Source: Polytrichum commune (lineage: Eukaryota > Streptophyta > Polytrichopsida > Polytrichales > Polytrichaceae). Taken from it: 64,000 nt of DNA. The first letter of the stretch is position 1, and every line of letters starts with the position of its first letter. The stretch is from positions 12,613,001 to 12,677,000 of the forward strand of contig OX485807.1 of NCBI GenBank assembly GCA_950295325.1, written 5' to 3'. This document shows positions 1 to 16,070 of this stretch, one piece after another. Below the pieces are notes generated by a model. That model had not been told where the DNA came from, made no database searches, and saw only the letters and a list, made by a program, of their open reading frames with translations. The position numbers and the translations under genes are program-made.

Positions 1-3973
<3,973 letters not shown>

Positions 3974-4094
3974 CTCGTCTCGCTTCTCAGTGCTGCCTGT
4001 GGAACCCAGAAAGAGCTTCAGGCGCTGTACAAACTCAAAACAGGGCAACAATAGTGCGTGATTGAAGGCAAGGTGAGTCGAAATGTATACCTCC

Positions 4095-4712
4095 AGATTG
4101 ATGAAACGATGAGAAAAGAGGACTTCTACAAATTTCCGGTTTCCCGGGATTCAAGATCTGGAACTGGACAAAGTCGATGTACAGAAACTACGTGAACGAT
4201 CTGCAATTGCAACTTTTAGAGGAGACGAAAAGAAAATTGAGAAAGTGGAGGACTGAAATGCGCGAAGTAAGAAAGTACCTAGAGCAAAGAAATTTACACC
4301 TCAAGATTGATGTAACGATGAGAAAAGAGGGCTTGTCAGAAAGATTTGGTTCTCGATGATTCGTAATTTGGAACTGGACAGAGTTGATGTCCAAAAACGA
4401 AGTGAACGATCCGTGATTGCAACTTTTAGAGAGAGACAAAAAGAGAATTAAGAAAGTGGAGGACTGAAGCGTGCGAAGTAAGAAAGTACCTAGAAATCCA
4501 AAGTTACACGTAAAGATTGATGAAACGATGAGAAAGAAGAGCTTGTCAAAAAGTCTCGGTTCGCGAGGACTCGTAATCTGGAACTCGACAAAGTTGATGT
4601 ACGACGACTACGTGAACGACCGCTGCAGTGATTGCAACTTTTAGGGAGAGACAAAAAGAGAATTAAGAAAGTGGAGGACTGACTCAGCGTGCGGATGAAG
4701 AAAGTTCCTGGC
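4095..4712. repeat. Three-copy tandem repeat, unit about 210 bp, upstream of aminotransferase start
   Basis: Units begin with AGATTGATG(A/T)AACGATGAGA at 4095, 4304 and 4514, so the period is 209-210 bp. Each unit carries AACTGGACA(A/G)AG or a close variant, GATTGCAACTTTTAG or a close variant, and GAAAGTGGAGGACTGA. The third copy has a small insertion near 4621 and a diverged end. The array starts about 120 bp upstream of the aminotransferase ATG on the minus strand, so it lies in the promoter or 5' leader. Short open frames within it on both strands simply repeat and look non-coding. Confidence 0.9.
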
Positions 4713-5601
4713 AATTGTATCCGCAGAGTTTAGGAGTAAACCTGAGTCCATAAACTTTCCTAAACAAAAGCCTCAATCCAAAAAGACCTATATCAGAAAG
4801 CTCCAATAATTCCTTAAGATGAGCACCATCATTCCTAACGTGTGTGTCTCACACTAGCATCATTTATGGTTAATGAAGAGTCAATTAAAAGTCAGATGTC
4901 TGATGATGACCAGCTCGCGGGCCGCAGACAGAAGAAGTAATAAAACCCCATTCATCACTACCGCCCCGTGCGAACCTTGCAAGCAACTAATCCCATTCAG
5001 AAACTCCCACGAAGAGTCAACCACACGCTTGTCTTTACACCAAGATATGAAGAATAGGACTTATCTTAGGGGCTTCACAATGCGCCCACCGCCAAGTCCC
5101 ATGCAAGTATGACCTCAGAGACACCAATTTAGCTTCCGTATTGGACTCTCTGCCAGAGAATTGGAGGTTGACTTGGCAATTCAGAACAACAGCGAGCGAG
5201 GGGGTAAAGAAGATTGGAGACATTTGAGGATTAGGGGAAGTACCTGCGTGCAAATAGGCCAGTTTGGATCGAGTAACTTAGTGGATTCCCTGCCGGAGCA
5301 CGGCAATCGTAGAATTGAGAGAGAGCAATAGGTATGAGCCTGGAGAGTGAGAATGGAACTCGGAGGAGTAGGGATTGAAGCTATCTTATAATGTGATCCG
5401 ATGAAGTGTGGATTGAGGAGAGCATCGGTGGCGACGGTGCAAGGGAGAGGAATACGCCATAGCCGTCGCCAGTCAGCAAGCGTTTCCACCTGCCCATGTC
5501 CGGTACCCACGGACCCTTGCCACCTCAGCGCAGATTGCTCCCACCTCGGCTGCCAGATCATCCCAAGTACACCGTGGCTCGTGCTTCAATCACAATGCTG
5601 A
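4713..5601. other. Spacer, no recognisable gene
   Basis: I see no conserved domain or spliceable gene. An open frame of 126 codons on the minus strand (5181-5561) is low in conserved features and resembles nothing I recognise. Part of this stretch could be promoter of the aminotransferase gene or of an unannotated transcript. Confidence 0.4.
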
Positions 5602-6100
5602 GGGCCACTTCACACACGAGCCAAGAGCCGTGACCTTGAAATTGTGAGAGCCCAAAAGAAAGTGTCCAAAGGCCGTCCCAACACACCTCCAAAATCATGT
5701 AGAGTGGTCGCAGATCCTCAAGTGTAGTGTGAAGCCATATGTGACTAGGCCGTCAACCAAATACTATTTCAATAAATTTTTATTCATGAGGATCTTCACA
5801 CATGATAAAATAGAATAAATCAACGGTTGTGAACATTCGGAGTGCCGTGGTCTCCCGGTTTTATGTTAGACCTACCTCCAAGAGGTGGTTTTTAAAAATA
5901 ATCCAAGTGACGATGAAACATGATCCATTCGATGTCATGTAGGAATCCATATGGACTTTACATCCATGTTGCATTGACATACTCCGTTGGTCCCTCAAGC
6001 GTAGTGTGAAGCGAACTTGGACCAGCTCCGCCTTTTCCACCAATGAGAGTGCTTGAAGTGTAAGGGTCACGGGCACTCAGTCTCGTGTGTGAAGTGGCCC
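5602..6100. mobile_element. MITE-like element, family C copy 1 (GGGCCACTTCACAC ends)
   Basis: Starts GGGCCACTTCACACACGAG and ends with its exact reverse complement; a second block containing CCGTGACC is also inverted. A TGA trinucleotide flanks both ends (5599-5601 and 6101-6103), a likely 3-bp target duplication. About 500 bp with no coding capacity. A second copy of the same length lies at 36664-37163 in the same orientation, similar throughout its length. GGGCC termini with a 3-bp duplication suggest PIF/Harbinger affinity, but TGA is not the usual TTA/TAA target. Confidence 0.85.
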
Positions 6101-6360
6101 TGAGCAGCACAATTTTTGTGAAAAACCTGAACCTGTTTCGAAGGCTTCTCATTCACATTGCGGTCAGGTTAATTTGCCTGCCTCTCTGGTTCCCACCACC
6201 TGGACGACCATATATGTTTAACAAAGCTGAACATATACATTGGTGGTGGCAAAGAGCAAATTTTCTTTTTACACCTCGCTCACTTTCGCCAAGTTCACCA
6301 GTTCCGGAGTCCGCAATGAGAGGTGAAAGTGAAGGCATACGCCTTCATGTGTAAGGTGTA

Positions 6361-6593
6361 AGAGGGAATTATCACATACAAAGCATACCTCTCATTTATC
6401 CAACATAAAAGTCTTGAAACAGTCTGCATCCCGGATATGACTTATTTTTAGTTGATTTGACACCATAATTAAGCTTCAAAAGCCCAGAATTTGTCTAGTC
6501 CAAGTCATTTGAGATGAATTGGCCACAAATCTTAAGGTCAAGTTCATATCAGGTAAATAAGAGGTACGCTTGTGTGCGATCAATCCTTCCCCT
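6361..6593. mobile_element. MITE-like element, family D copy 1
   Basis: The left end (AGGGAATTATCACATACAAA, then CATACCTCTCATTTATCCAA) is matched in reverse complement by the right end (GAGGTACGCTTGTGTGCGAT). The interior contains CTAGTCCAAGTCATTTGAGATGAA or close variants. Related copies, mostly less complete, lie near 16340-16495, 30990-31150 and 35405-35740. No coding potential. Confidence 0.65.
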
Positions 6594-6984
6594 TCTGGGC
6601 ACTACAAGCAGCAGTGTTTTTTAGTTAATAGTTGTTCACAGATGTTGTTGGTTTTATCCAATCCAGCGTCGATCATCTGTCAAAAACTGAGGCTCTTGTT
6701 TAGTGGACATTCTCACTTGGTTCTTCATGAAATTGGCTAATGCCCAACAGATTGCAAAAGCAGCAACCTCAATTATCACTTCCTCACCCTCTCAGTAGCA
6801 GTCGGAGTGGAGGCATTCCCAGTTCTTCAAATTCGTAGCCATCCACTTAAGTGAATCAATTCATACCTCGCCTTACCGCGATCTTTTTGAGCTCACAAAC
6901 CATTCTCTTGAGTCCAGCGACTGAATCCGGTTACTACGTTAGTCCATTGTTGTCCGAGAGGTCTGTAAAGCCCGCCCCCCAGTG

Positions 6985-7205
6985 ATCGGGGAGATTTTTG
7001 GGCATAATCGGTTGAGACCCTAGTGTTTGCAAGTCCAACCGGTTACATGTTGATGACATCCTTCGATTTTCCTTTACCAAATTGGGGTATATTCTATGAA
7101 TTCCTCTAAAATGATCGGTAATTCTCCTGTAGTCTTGAACTTCAACCAGTTATTTCTCAAACTCAACCGGTTCATCTGTAACTAACTGCCGGTTCTTCCC
7201 GATCA
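6985..7205. repeat. Dispersed repeat, family F copy 1
   Basis: Contains the landmarks TTTTGGGCA, CCTAGTGTTT, CAACCGGTTACATGTTGA, and two further CCAGTTA/CAACCGGTT blocks, ending CCGGTTCTTCCC. The same order occurs at 22541-22985 (interrupted by a MITE) and, reversed, at 37863-38066. No terminal repeats are visible, so the element type is unknown. Confidence 0.75.
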
Positions 7206-7891
7206 TAGCCGCCCCCTAACCACTTGTTACTGTGTGATTGAAAATTTGCAGTACCAACTCATTCCGACAGGCCACACGGCTGCGATCGTGTGAGCAACCT
7301 CACTCCTGCCTGAAACTAGGCCCATCCCATTCTAATCCAACTTTCGGCAAAACCAGGTAGGTCTTCAAAACCAAACTTCCCTTACAATTCACTCTGCAAT
7401 CCACATTACAATTTAGCACGTACTCAATCCAACTTTGTTCAAGCCCTTGTTGAAGATCTCGTCTTCTTCAGAGTCGGCCAAGCTCACCGAATAACAGGCC
7501 TTGCTTTGCTCGCTCGCACATCCATTTGTCTCCCTGCATAAACAATCTCACACTCAAGCCGATGTCTTGAACCACAATAAATCGAGTTCAATCTGTTGTT
7601 GGCACAATACACCTACACGCCTTGTTAACATTCTTAAAACAAATAAACAAAAAAAAAAAACCCAAGCATCCAGGAATACTCTACCCACACTCAATAGCCA
7701 TGCTGGAACGAATTGTATGTGAATACCAACAACCGAAGGCCGATCAGAAGGTTCCAAATCTCATGTATTTTCCATTTGGCCATGCAAATCGAGTAATTAG
7801 TCCTTTTCCAAATCTAAGAGTCAACATCCTATCCCATTTCACCATCTAAACTATGTCAACCTGTGCTTGATTGCCACCACCTTCCACAATC
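7206..7891. other. Spacer, no recognisable gene
   Basis: I see no gene, RNA or clear repeat boundary here. There is an A-run near 7650. Confidence 0.4.
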
Positions 7892-8457
7892 GGGAGCTAT
7901 TTACACCATGGACCATGAAGTCATCCCAAGGCCCTGTAAAATTTGTGCTTGGTTGTTGAACTTGTCTTGGGACCACTTCGGTTTATACCAAGGAAAAAAT
8001 GTCAATGACCATGGAGTTCGAGGTCCCCAAAATTCTTATTTTAAGACCTACATTATTCACTAACATGATTCAATGGGTTTTGCGGTGGGAGAGACAAAAG
8101 AGGTGCTCTTGTTGAAAAAGCCAGGGGCTCATGGTAGAGATATGTTGTTATAATAATTTTTTTATGGAATTTTCTTGAGAAGTGAAGAGAGGTGAAGACA
8201 AGAGAATGATCACACTTGAATTTTTTTTCCAAAATTGCCCTTTTTGGACATATATTAAAAAAAATCAACACATTCACTTTTTGGTGCATGGTCATTCCTC
8301 TTGGTCCACATTCGGTTTTCACCTAGCGAGGGGTCCAAAAGCTTTGTAAATTGATATTCTAAGAAATCGGACCATGGAATTTGGACCATCATATCGGACC
8401 ATGGAAAAATGCCATCTTCCATGGTCCACCTTCATGGTCCATGGTTTAAACTGGCCC
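7892..8457. mobile_element. MITE-like element, family G, short copy
   Basis: The left end carries TTTACACCATGGACCATGAA and the right end its near reverse complement (TTCATGGTCCATGG then TTTAAAC). The interior shares several blocks, in inverted orientation, with the longer element at 23355-24470, for example the stretch around GAATGACCATG and the poly-T next to CCAAAATTGCCC. No clean target duplication is seen, so the ends are approximate. Confidence 0.7.
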
Positions 8458-9745
8458 TCATATCATCATTTACGAAACATCCCTATCATTTCATATTCCT
8501 CTCATTATCGTTACTTTCACTTATCAGTTTGGAATTATAAACACAACCTTCTTTAAATTCATAGATGGGCACACCTCCATATATCACATAATATCATTCA
8601 AATGTGTTTGTACTATTGGTGGGGCTAAGAATAAGCTAGACATTATTTGGAATTATACTTTGTTTATTCTTCCAACAAAGCATTGTACTAGCAAACTCAA
8701 GCTTAAAAACCAGATGAAGCAGTATATTAATGTTATATGAACATAACGGCTAATAGCAGCTGATTAATATTCTAATATCACGAACCCTTATTGCTCAATG
8801 CATTTACATTGGATGATGTTTGACATCACCCTAGTAGTACCTAACATATTTCATCTCTCTATCATGTTTCAACTCTCCCAATTTTTTCATTCGCCATGGT
8901 TGGGTTACAAAGATCATGAACAATACTTGCCTTTTATGTCAACTCTTCCTCTCCTTTTAGATGTTGGGGATTCTTTGCAAAAGAGTCTTGAGCTCATTGC
9001 CCTTGATATTGTTGAGTTGCAACAAACTTTGTTGTGAAAGACTTGGGAAACAAGGTTCAAGACTTCAATGTTGTTGCATTTTCCTCACAAAAAGGACATT
9101 GGATTGATGCGAAGGGGTACTACCCCCAACTACAAGACCATAATGAGGTCTCAAAAAACCCCAAATTTCTTGGACCAAGACCCCTATATAAATCCACCCT
9201 TGATGGACCTTTATTTTGCGCTCAAGATTGGACCCAAGCGTGAAGATCAATATCTTTAGCTAGGATTTTGTTTTATCAATGTGAACCATTGAGACTTGGT
9301 GGGAAAAGGATGTCACATTAACATCATTTCATTTTTTCTTACCTTGAACATGAACTGCATTGTCAATCCCTTGGGACTAAAATTTGCACTTAACCAATAA
9401 GATCCCTAAAATTTAGATTTTTTTGGTCCCATGCCCTTAAAATAGGGTTACATTTCATAGCAATGTACAAGACTTGAAAAAATCCAAACTCAAACAATTG
9501 TATTGGTCGAGTGCTGAATTTTGGATCCAAAAAGTCCGCACTAAGTAACATGTCCAAGTTAGGCAACATTAATGTGACATCACATATCCCCCAAATCAAA
9601 TTGGTGCCTCTTTAAAAAAATACTCCCACTAGTTTGAGAAAACAATCTTGAGTGTAGAAACAAGGTGCATAAAGGAAGTGTTTTGGACCCCAACTTTCTT
9701 GAACACGACCCTAATGTAATCCACCCGCTCCGTGGGTTTCGTCCG
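8458..9745. other. Spacer, no recognisable gene
   Basis: AT-rich sequence without conserved coding signal. A TATATAAAT motif at about 9184 has no gene downstream that I can support. Confidence 0.4.
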
Positions 9746-10247
9746 AGACCGGGTACCCGAGCTCGGGTGCCTCTTTGATGGAGCAAGCCTGTTAGGGCAA
9801 GCCCAGTGGTCCTGGATCCGCATATGCATCTGCACTTTTTCATCCCTAATGCAGATGTAGATCCAGGAATGTGGCCCAGTGGTCCCCCTAAACTCAGAAT
9901 TTGGATGAAAACTTAAGCAGGAACTGACGCCCTCCCTGCATAACGTCGACTTATGCAGAGAGTCTGATATTTGAATAAGACGCCCATCATTAAGGGTACT
10001 TGTCAGATAAGACAAGCCAACTGCCAACTTCGTAGTGCCTGGCTTCCGGTACATGGGTAGTTTAGGATAAATTAATCTGGTGGGATGCAGGCATGACTGG
10101 CCGACTTACCTGCATCTGCTTCTGCATCCGGGATGGAGCCCACTTTCCGTTCCCGGATGCGGGTGCAGGAAGTCACTGGGTTTGCTCTTATCACCCGTGC
10201 CGCCAATCCGTAAATCACGGGCCATAGACCGGGTACCCGAGCTCGGG
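9746..10247. repeat. 22-bp direct repeat pair bracketing about 0.5 kb
   Basis: An identical 22-bp sequence, built on AGACCGGGTACCCGAGCTCG, occurs at 9746-9767 and 10226-10247. The next 25 bases are also related in both copies (CTCT...GGAGCAA). The interior holds an inverted pair around GATCC/TGCATCTGC. This could be a small element bounded by short direct repeats; class unknown. Confidence 0.6.
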
Positions 10248-11124
10248 CGTCTCTCTCATCACGGAGCAACCCCTGTCCTGTCCGCCTTTCCCCTTCCCAA
10301 TGAAGCTCCCCTGTTTTATGCTCTGCTCAGCTTCGTACCACACTGATTGCTCTTCTCGCCCTTTTCGGCCTGCTCTTCTTGCTCCGGCTCTGTACCTTCA
10401 TTTTTTTTGCATGCAAGGTAGAATTCTCTTCCCTACTGCGCTGTTATCCGTTCACTATATACACATACCGAGCTCCGTAATTTTTGCCTTGCCCGCTGTG
10501 GTTGCTGTTTCAGGATGATTGACGTTTCAAGTTCACGATGCCTGCTCGTGGCTTGAAATCTGTTTAGGTTTTTTACTGAAATTTCCTCCCGGTGCGGATG
10601 GATTCGTGTTGCTGAGTGTCATTTGGTCGTGTTAGCCGTGGACTGGATGGTTGTCTGGTCGTTTGCTTGCGGAGGTTTAGGCATTGTGTGTGAGTGGCGG
10701 AGGTGGTTTACGATGAGGAATGTGTGATAGGCATTGTTTTACCAGTATGGCGGACATGCTTGTACAAATGATGATAATCTTACGGCTGTCTGTGGTGTGT
10801 TACAATGATCAATTGCGGTCCAGTTTGACCTGATTTCGGGGAGAGCGCGTATATGGCGGCAATGACTTGCGAACATGACGAGTGTAGCGTAGAGTTGAGA
10901 TAACGTATGCGCACACGATTGCGTGTGTAAATGATCGTGTAAAGTGACTATCAGAATTTGAGTGCTGGATGGATGGATGGAATTGAGCAGAGCTGCTCTG
11001 TTTCTTAGACGGAGGCTACGAGTCTTATTATTACTGATAAGAGCACAGAGGAGACCATCACATCATCATCATGCCCGTCAATGAATAGAAAGAGTTTGAA
11101 CAAAGTGCAGTAGAGAAGAGAGTG
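10248..11124 (+). promoter_or_regulatory. Probable promoter and 5' leader of the DUF1640 gene
   Basis: The sequence is GC-richer than the flanks and leads directly to the start codon at 11125. A TATA-like CTATATAC lies at about 10455. The long distance to the ATG leaves room for a 5' UTR intron, but I cannot place its ends. GGAT tetranucleotide repeats occur near 10970. Confidence 0.35.
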
Positions 11125-14100
11125 ATGGTGATGGCGAGTGCAATGCGCAGGGTTATGCAACAGCATCATAGCTCGCAGCGACGACGACATCTGAATTGGT
11201 CTGCAGCTGGCCAATTTAACACAGACTCCAGGAAACTCATACCTGCAGCACAACCTCAGATAGATGACTTTGAAGATTGGGGATATTCTTCTGCTATCAT
11301 GAAGCCAGAAGGATTACTCTATCATCCTAGGGCACGGAACCATGTGGGAGTGGGGGTGCGATCTATCTCGCAACTCATCGCAACCAAAGGCAGCCACAGG
11401 CTTTTCCTTGTGGATACTCTGGCATTGGTACGGTTGGCTCTCTCTCTCTTCTTTCTCTTTGCAGGTCTGAGTCCTCCAGCTACTAGAATTCACTTCATGA
11501 TTCTGTTTCATCCAAGGTAGATGGGCCTTATTTGGCTATTTGTGTTGTGTTTGCTACCTTATGGTATTCAGATTCGCAAGGTCAACATATTTGTGCGTCT
11601 GCAAATGTATCAGAAGAAGCCAAGATGAATCCCATAAAGTTGCTGAGCTTATTTCGAATTGTTAAGAATCATCAAAGTCCATTGGTAGTGACCATAAGAA
11701 GGCCACATAGGTCCCCTCAATTTTGTTCACTATTGACCCTAGAATTTGGTTAACAAATTATGAGCACATAGTCCAATTCCTTTATTAAACACATACTTTT
11801 TGAGTGTCCATTCTTAGATCTGCATTTATCCACCCACCACCCAAATTTAGGTGTCCAATCAAGATGAGTAACCGAATTAGGCCTGTTTACCTTATGTTGG
11901 AAACTTGCAGGTTGTCAATCACATGTAGTAAGATAAGCGGGCCTAATTCGGTTACTCATGTTCAACAGACACCTGTATTTGCACGGTGTGTGGTTAAGGT
12001 ATTCACATAAGAATGGACACCACAAGGTATGTGTTTAAAAGAGGAGAGATTGAACTATGTGTAAAATTTGTTAATCATTCAAGGCTCAATTGTCAACATA
12101 ATCAGGGAAACTTATATGAGCATATGAATGATGCCAGACACTTTGACAGAATAAAACATGCACATGAGCTCTGAAAACTATGAGGAAAATGGCTAAGGGT
12201 AGAATTTGGATTTGCTAATTTTCTCATGATAATTGCATGTTTCATATCCTACAAGTAGATGCAGAACTGAAAGTGCCTGTTTAAATCCCGCTTACGTTAA
12301 CACTGATGGAAGACATCTAGTGACAAAGTACCCAGGTAGTTTATTTGCAGCTATTCCTACCCAAAACATCAACTTGACAATATTGACTGTAGCTGTGAAT
12401 AATGGCAGCTTAGTGCTGCTTCTAAGAGGCAGGTGTGTTTGCCATTATCTGGACTTTGACATGCCATATTGAAGTGTCTTCGGTCATTAAACTCATACTT
12501 GTTGCCCTACTTTCCCCTCCTATGGCTTACCTCTCATGAAGGATCATCCATCTCGTACATCAGGAAGCTTACTTTGAGAGTTGAGATTCCTCAAATTCAT
12601 TCAACTCAAAGCACTCCTAATCTAGAATTTGGATGTGGGCAAGCTCAAACCTTTGAAAGTAATATTGAAATACATGGTTGCTGTTACAGGTTAAAAGGTT
12701 AGAGTCCCAGGGCTTGACATCAAAACAGGCTGAGGCTATCACAGCAGTCATTACAGAAGTTCTTAACGACAGCCTGGAGAATGTGGGCCAATCCTTCACC
12801 TCAAAGAACGAGATGCAAAGGGTTAGTCTCCTTATTATCACTTCTTTATCTCAGGTGTTTGTAGAGAAATTTGATTAGTGTTTGGCAGCAAGGACACACA
12901 CTCCTTGCTGTCTACTTTCAGCAAGGGCATGTTGTGGGTGATCAGAGGACACAAATGAGGTTGAACTCAACTTATTTAACTTCTGATGTAGCAATCAATT
13001 TGCAGCTCGGTTAATTAGATTCTCTACATGACCTTCATGACATGTTTCTTTCTTCCCTGGCTTGTTGCTGCTGTTGGGTTGGTGATCTCAATCTCTGGCT
13101 CACACTCATTTAGCCCAAGTTTGAGGGAATTGTCTTTGCCAACAAAAGACATACTGACCTACTTTTGTTTCCTTGTTCATTGTTATTCGCCTGGCAAGTT
13201 CTGCATTTGCAATACCGTCTTGCTACATTCTGTGCATCTGGGATCCAAAGTCTTTCGAAATTTGAACATTTTTTCCATACTGGCTTGGTGAGCAGAGTGA
13301 ACTGATAGCAGATGCTGCTCTCTCAAAGTTTAAGGGACAAGTGCAGAGTTCTCAGGTACTTCCTTGCATATTACTTATTAGTAATCTTTCTATTCTTTTA
13401 AAAATAGAGGTAGGAGCAATTATATGAATGGATTTTCTTCATCCGAATCATGTATAATCTGCTATGCAGAATGTCTTCAAAGTCCTACACTATGAGACAT
13501 CAGAGCTTGGTATGTATGTATTGAATACCTGTCATTGTATCATCATCTCACCTATCACAATTATCTCAACATTTCCTCTAGGTTGAAGGGATTAAGGCTA
13601 ACTTATCTGAATTCTGGAATTGACAAGTGTGTTTTTGTGTGGTACGTAGGAACATCACTTTGCCATGCTGCAGCAGGAGACAGAGAGGCTTCGCACAGAC
13701 ATTGATAAAATGCGGAATGAACTCAGGTCTGTAGAAACATCACAAACGCATCCCTGGAACATATGAAGGCTCTGTTGTGTACTGTTCTATTGCATAACAG
13801 CTGCAATTTATGAGTAACTTTGTATGGCTTTATTTGAGACTAGCTTGTATTGAGTCTCCTTTTAGGAAGCTGTAATGTCAGCCAGCTTTACCAAAGTAAA
13901 AAGGTGAAACCTTGTCCTTGTAATAACCTAGATGAATATCTGAGATCCTGAGAAAACCAACATTTATTGGGTCCAATTGTTAGACCTACTGCATATTCCA
14001 CTCAATTGTGATTTATTGCTTCAGGTTTTTCTTTTCTTTTAAAAAAAGGAAATTTTTAACCTCATCTCAATGACCTATGTGGTCTTATTTTTTGTAAGTT

Positions 14101-15297
14101 GGCTGTATGCAGATATGCAATTGACAAAGTCACATCAGGACAGCGATTGGATTTAAACCTGGAAAGGGGGTAAGGTAGTTATCTTTCAGTGCAGTTTCAG
14201 TTTTGCTCAAACTTCATGGGGTCCATGTGTCATCCATTACTGAGAGGTCGGACCACCCGGGACTTATGTGAATAACTCGTGAAGTTTCAACTTTATGTGA
14301 AAACCTAAATATTTCAAGAAGTGTGAGATTTGTATGTGGGATCTCGTTGGGCTGTTATTATTTAGCTAATAACTACTGCTTTGTTCCCTCACAGGCGAAT
14401 TCGTGAGGAGCTAGCTACTCAAGCCACTGAGACTTCAGATTTGACCAACAAGCTGGACAGGGTAAGTTCAATCTTCCGTCAAGAAACATGGTAGTTTCTG
14501 TTTGTTTCTGACATACAAATAGACCTTGTACTGTATCTGTGGGGAGTTGCTTATGGGCTACTTTATGGTTGAGACGTTTAGACTGGCACATGCCTTGGCA
14601 CGAATGTATTTGCATTCATCAATACCTTTGCTGTACATAGCAGGGAATACTTTGGTTGCTGGAAGTATTGATAATGAATATGAAGTCCCGAGTCTAGAGA
14701 CTAGTGAACAATCTTAGTGGACATGATTAGGATTATCTGATCACATAGACATTTCTAGAGCTTGGAAAAGCATACTGGAAAGTCCCTCTGGTTGCATATG
14801 TGCCACCAATGACCATGTTGACTATATCCACTAATTGCTAAGCCATTTTACACCGAGGAAAACATTACATGTGGTGGTGGGTGGTTGAGCAGGAGATTCA
14901 CACACTTAAAACACAGCTTGAGGCTGCCAAGTTTGATGTTATTAAGTACTGCATAGGTAAGTGATCTACTGTTTACCTCTGGTAAATTTGTGCAAGCGCA
15001 CAAAAAGTTACTATCAAATCTTTCTTTTCTTGACAAAAATCAATCTATCCAAGAATTCTTAAGCCAAAGGGAATCTTTATGAGAAGGCATCCATTTTTAA
15101 AGCCAGGGAATTGGTCTGTACTACATGCTAGAAGAAAGCTCAAATGTGGGATGAGATTAATGCTGAGTGTCTGTCCGCATCTCTCTCTATTCAGGCACTC
15201 AGATGGCTCACTTTAAATACATGGTGGTGTGTTGGTTGCAGGTTCAATTGTATCAGTCACAGCGGTTGGTCTTGGTCTTCTCCGCATTATCATGTGA
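11125..15297 (+). CDS. Mitochondrial DUF1640/CCDC90 (MCUR1-like) coiled-coil membrane protein
   Basis: Eight exons: 11125-11427, 12690-12821, 13296-13355, 13650-13726, 14113-14169, 14395-14461, 14893-14956, 15242-15297. All are GT-AG and phase-consistent, giving 271 codons plus TGA. The N-terminal 90 residues are basic and variable (MASAMRRVMQQ...), as expected of a mitochondrial presequence. The conserved core starts at FLVDTLALVKRLESQG, then TSKQAEAITAVITEVLNDSL, a charged coiled coil (QQETERLRTDIDKMRNELR, then TSGQRLDLNLERGRIREEL), and a C-terminal membrane segment (about 251-271). Animal and yeast relatives (CCDC90A/B, Fmp32) are inner-membrane proteins linked to the calcium uniporter and to cytochrome oxidase or proline metabolism; the plant role is not established. 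ATG 11125 is the first; ATG 11131 is an equally possible start. The family assignment is firm. Confidence 0.93.
11711..12109. mobile_element. Fold-back MITE, family A, in intron 1 of the DUF1640 gene
   Basis: Two arms of about 130-160 bp face each other. Paired blocks include TTAACAAATT, CACATAGT, TAAACACATA, GTGTCCATTCTTA, and at the centre GAGTAACCGAATTAGGCC against GGCCTAATTCGGTTACTC. Ends are placed where pairing fades (CCCCTCAATTTTGTT against AACATAATCAGGG). Half-copies or fragments recur at 16071-16225, 20590-20675, 27505-27600, 52684-52800 and 53035-53165. Non-coding. Confidence 0.8.
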
Positions 15298-16070
15298 AGA
15301 CCATCATACCACAGGGCATGCAGGTTGTTAGAATGTGGGCATTCTTTGGGGTGTTGTTTGTGAACCCTTTTATCATGACTTATGGCAGGTGGTGTCAAAG
15401 TATGCTGACACAAAGTGTCAGTCACCTCCTCGACAATCTGTTAATGATTCTTTGTTGAATTTCAAGAAGCTCAAGCTGGCCTATCTCCAAAGGCGGGCAC
15501 TCATTTCACTTTCCCTTACCCCAAATCAAGCAGCATTATTGGGACATGGAACGATTTATTCTGAAACTAGTAGATTTGGATTTTTAAGATTCTTCTCTGG
15601 TTGGACTCGTCTTCACCTGATGGTCACGGGTCATGACCTCGCAGAGCATATTGTGACTTTGTTTGGTTGGAACTTTATTGAGTGACTTTTCTTATTGGCA
15701 TTTACTCAAGGTCACTTGTCTCTAATCTCCAACTAATTTGTCCTTGGAAAGACTTTGCTAGTGTGGGGTGGACATTAGAGTTATTCTTAAAAGTCTCTCA
15801 AAATCTTATGGTTTGGGAAGGAGTTTTGGCCCACTTTTGACATTTCATAATGTTTAAGGAGTGTTCAAGTAGTGTCAGAACCCCCAATTTTAGTGCATGA
15901 AGGGTGGCCAAAAGATGGTTATATAACATTGAATGTCATGGTTAGAAAGTTGAACAGATGGTGATCTTCAAAGGTCACAGACTTATGGTTGATGTTCTCA
16001 ATTAACTTGGTAAAAAACTTCACGTAAGCATTTTCAAGATTAAAAGCAAACAATTCATTAAGTTATCAAA
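15298..16070. other. 3' flank of the DUF1640 gene
   Basis: Follows the stop codon at 15297 and should contain the 3' UTR. I see no second gene. Open frames here lack recognisable domains. Confidence 0.4.

Noticed and set aside
9629-10054. 141-codon open frame, minus strand
   Set aside because: It spans the 22-bp repeat and its inverted-repeat interior; no conserved motif.
9746-10247. GGGTACCCGAGCTCGGG motif reminiscent of a cloning polylinker
   Set aside because: It has an extra C compared with the usual KpnI-SacI linker order, occurs twice in partly related native-looking contexts, and no vector sequence follows. A genomic repeat is the better reading.
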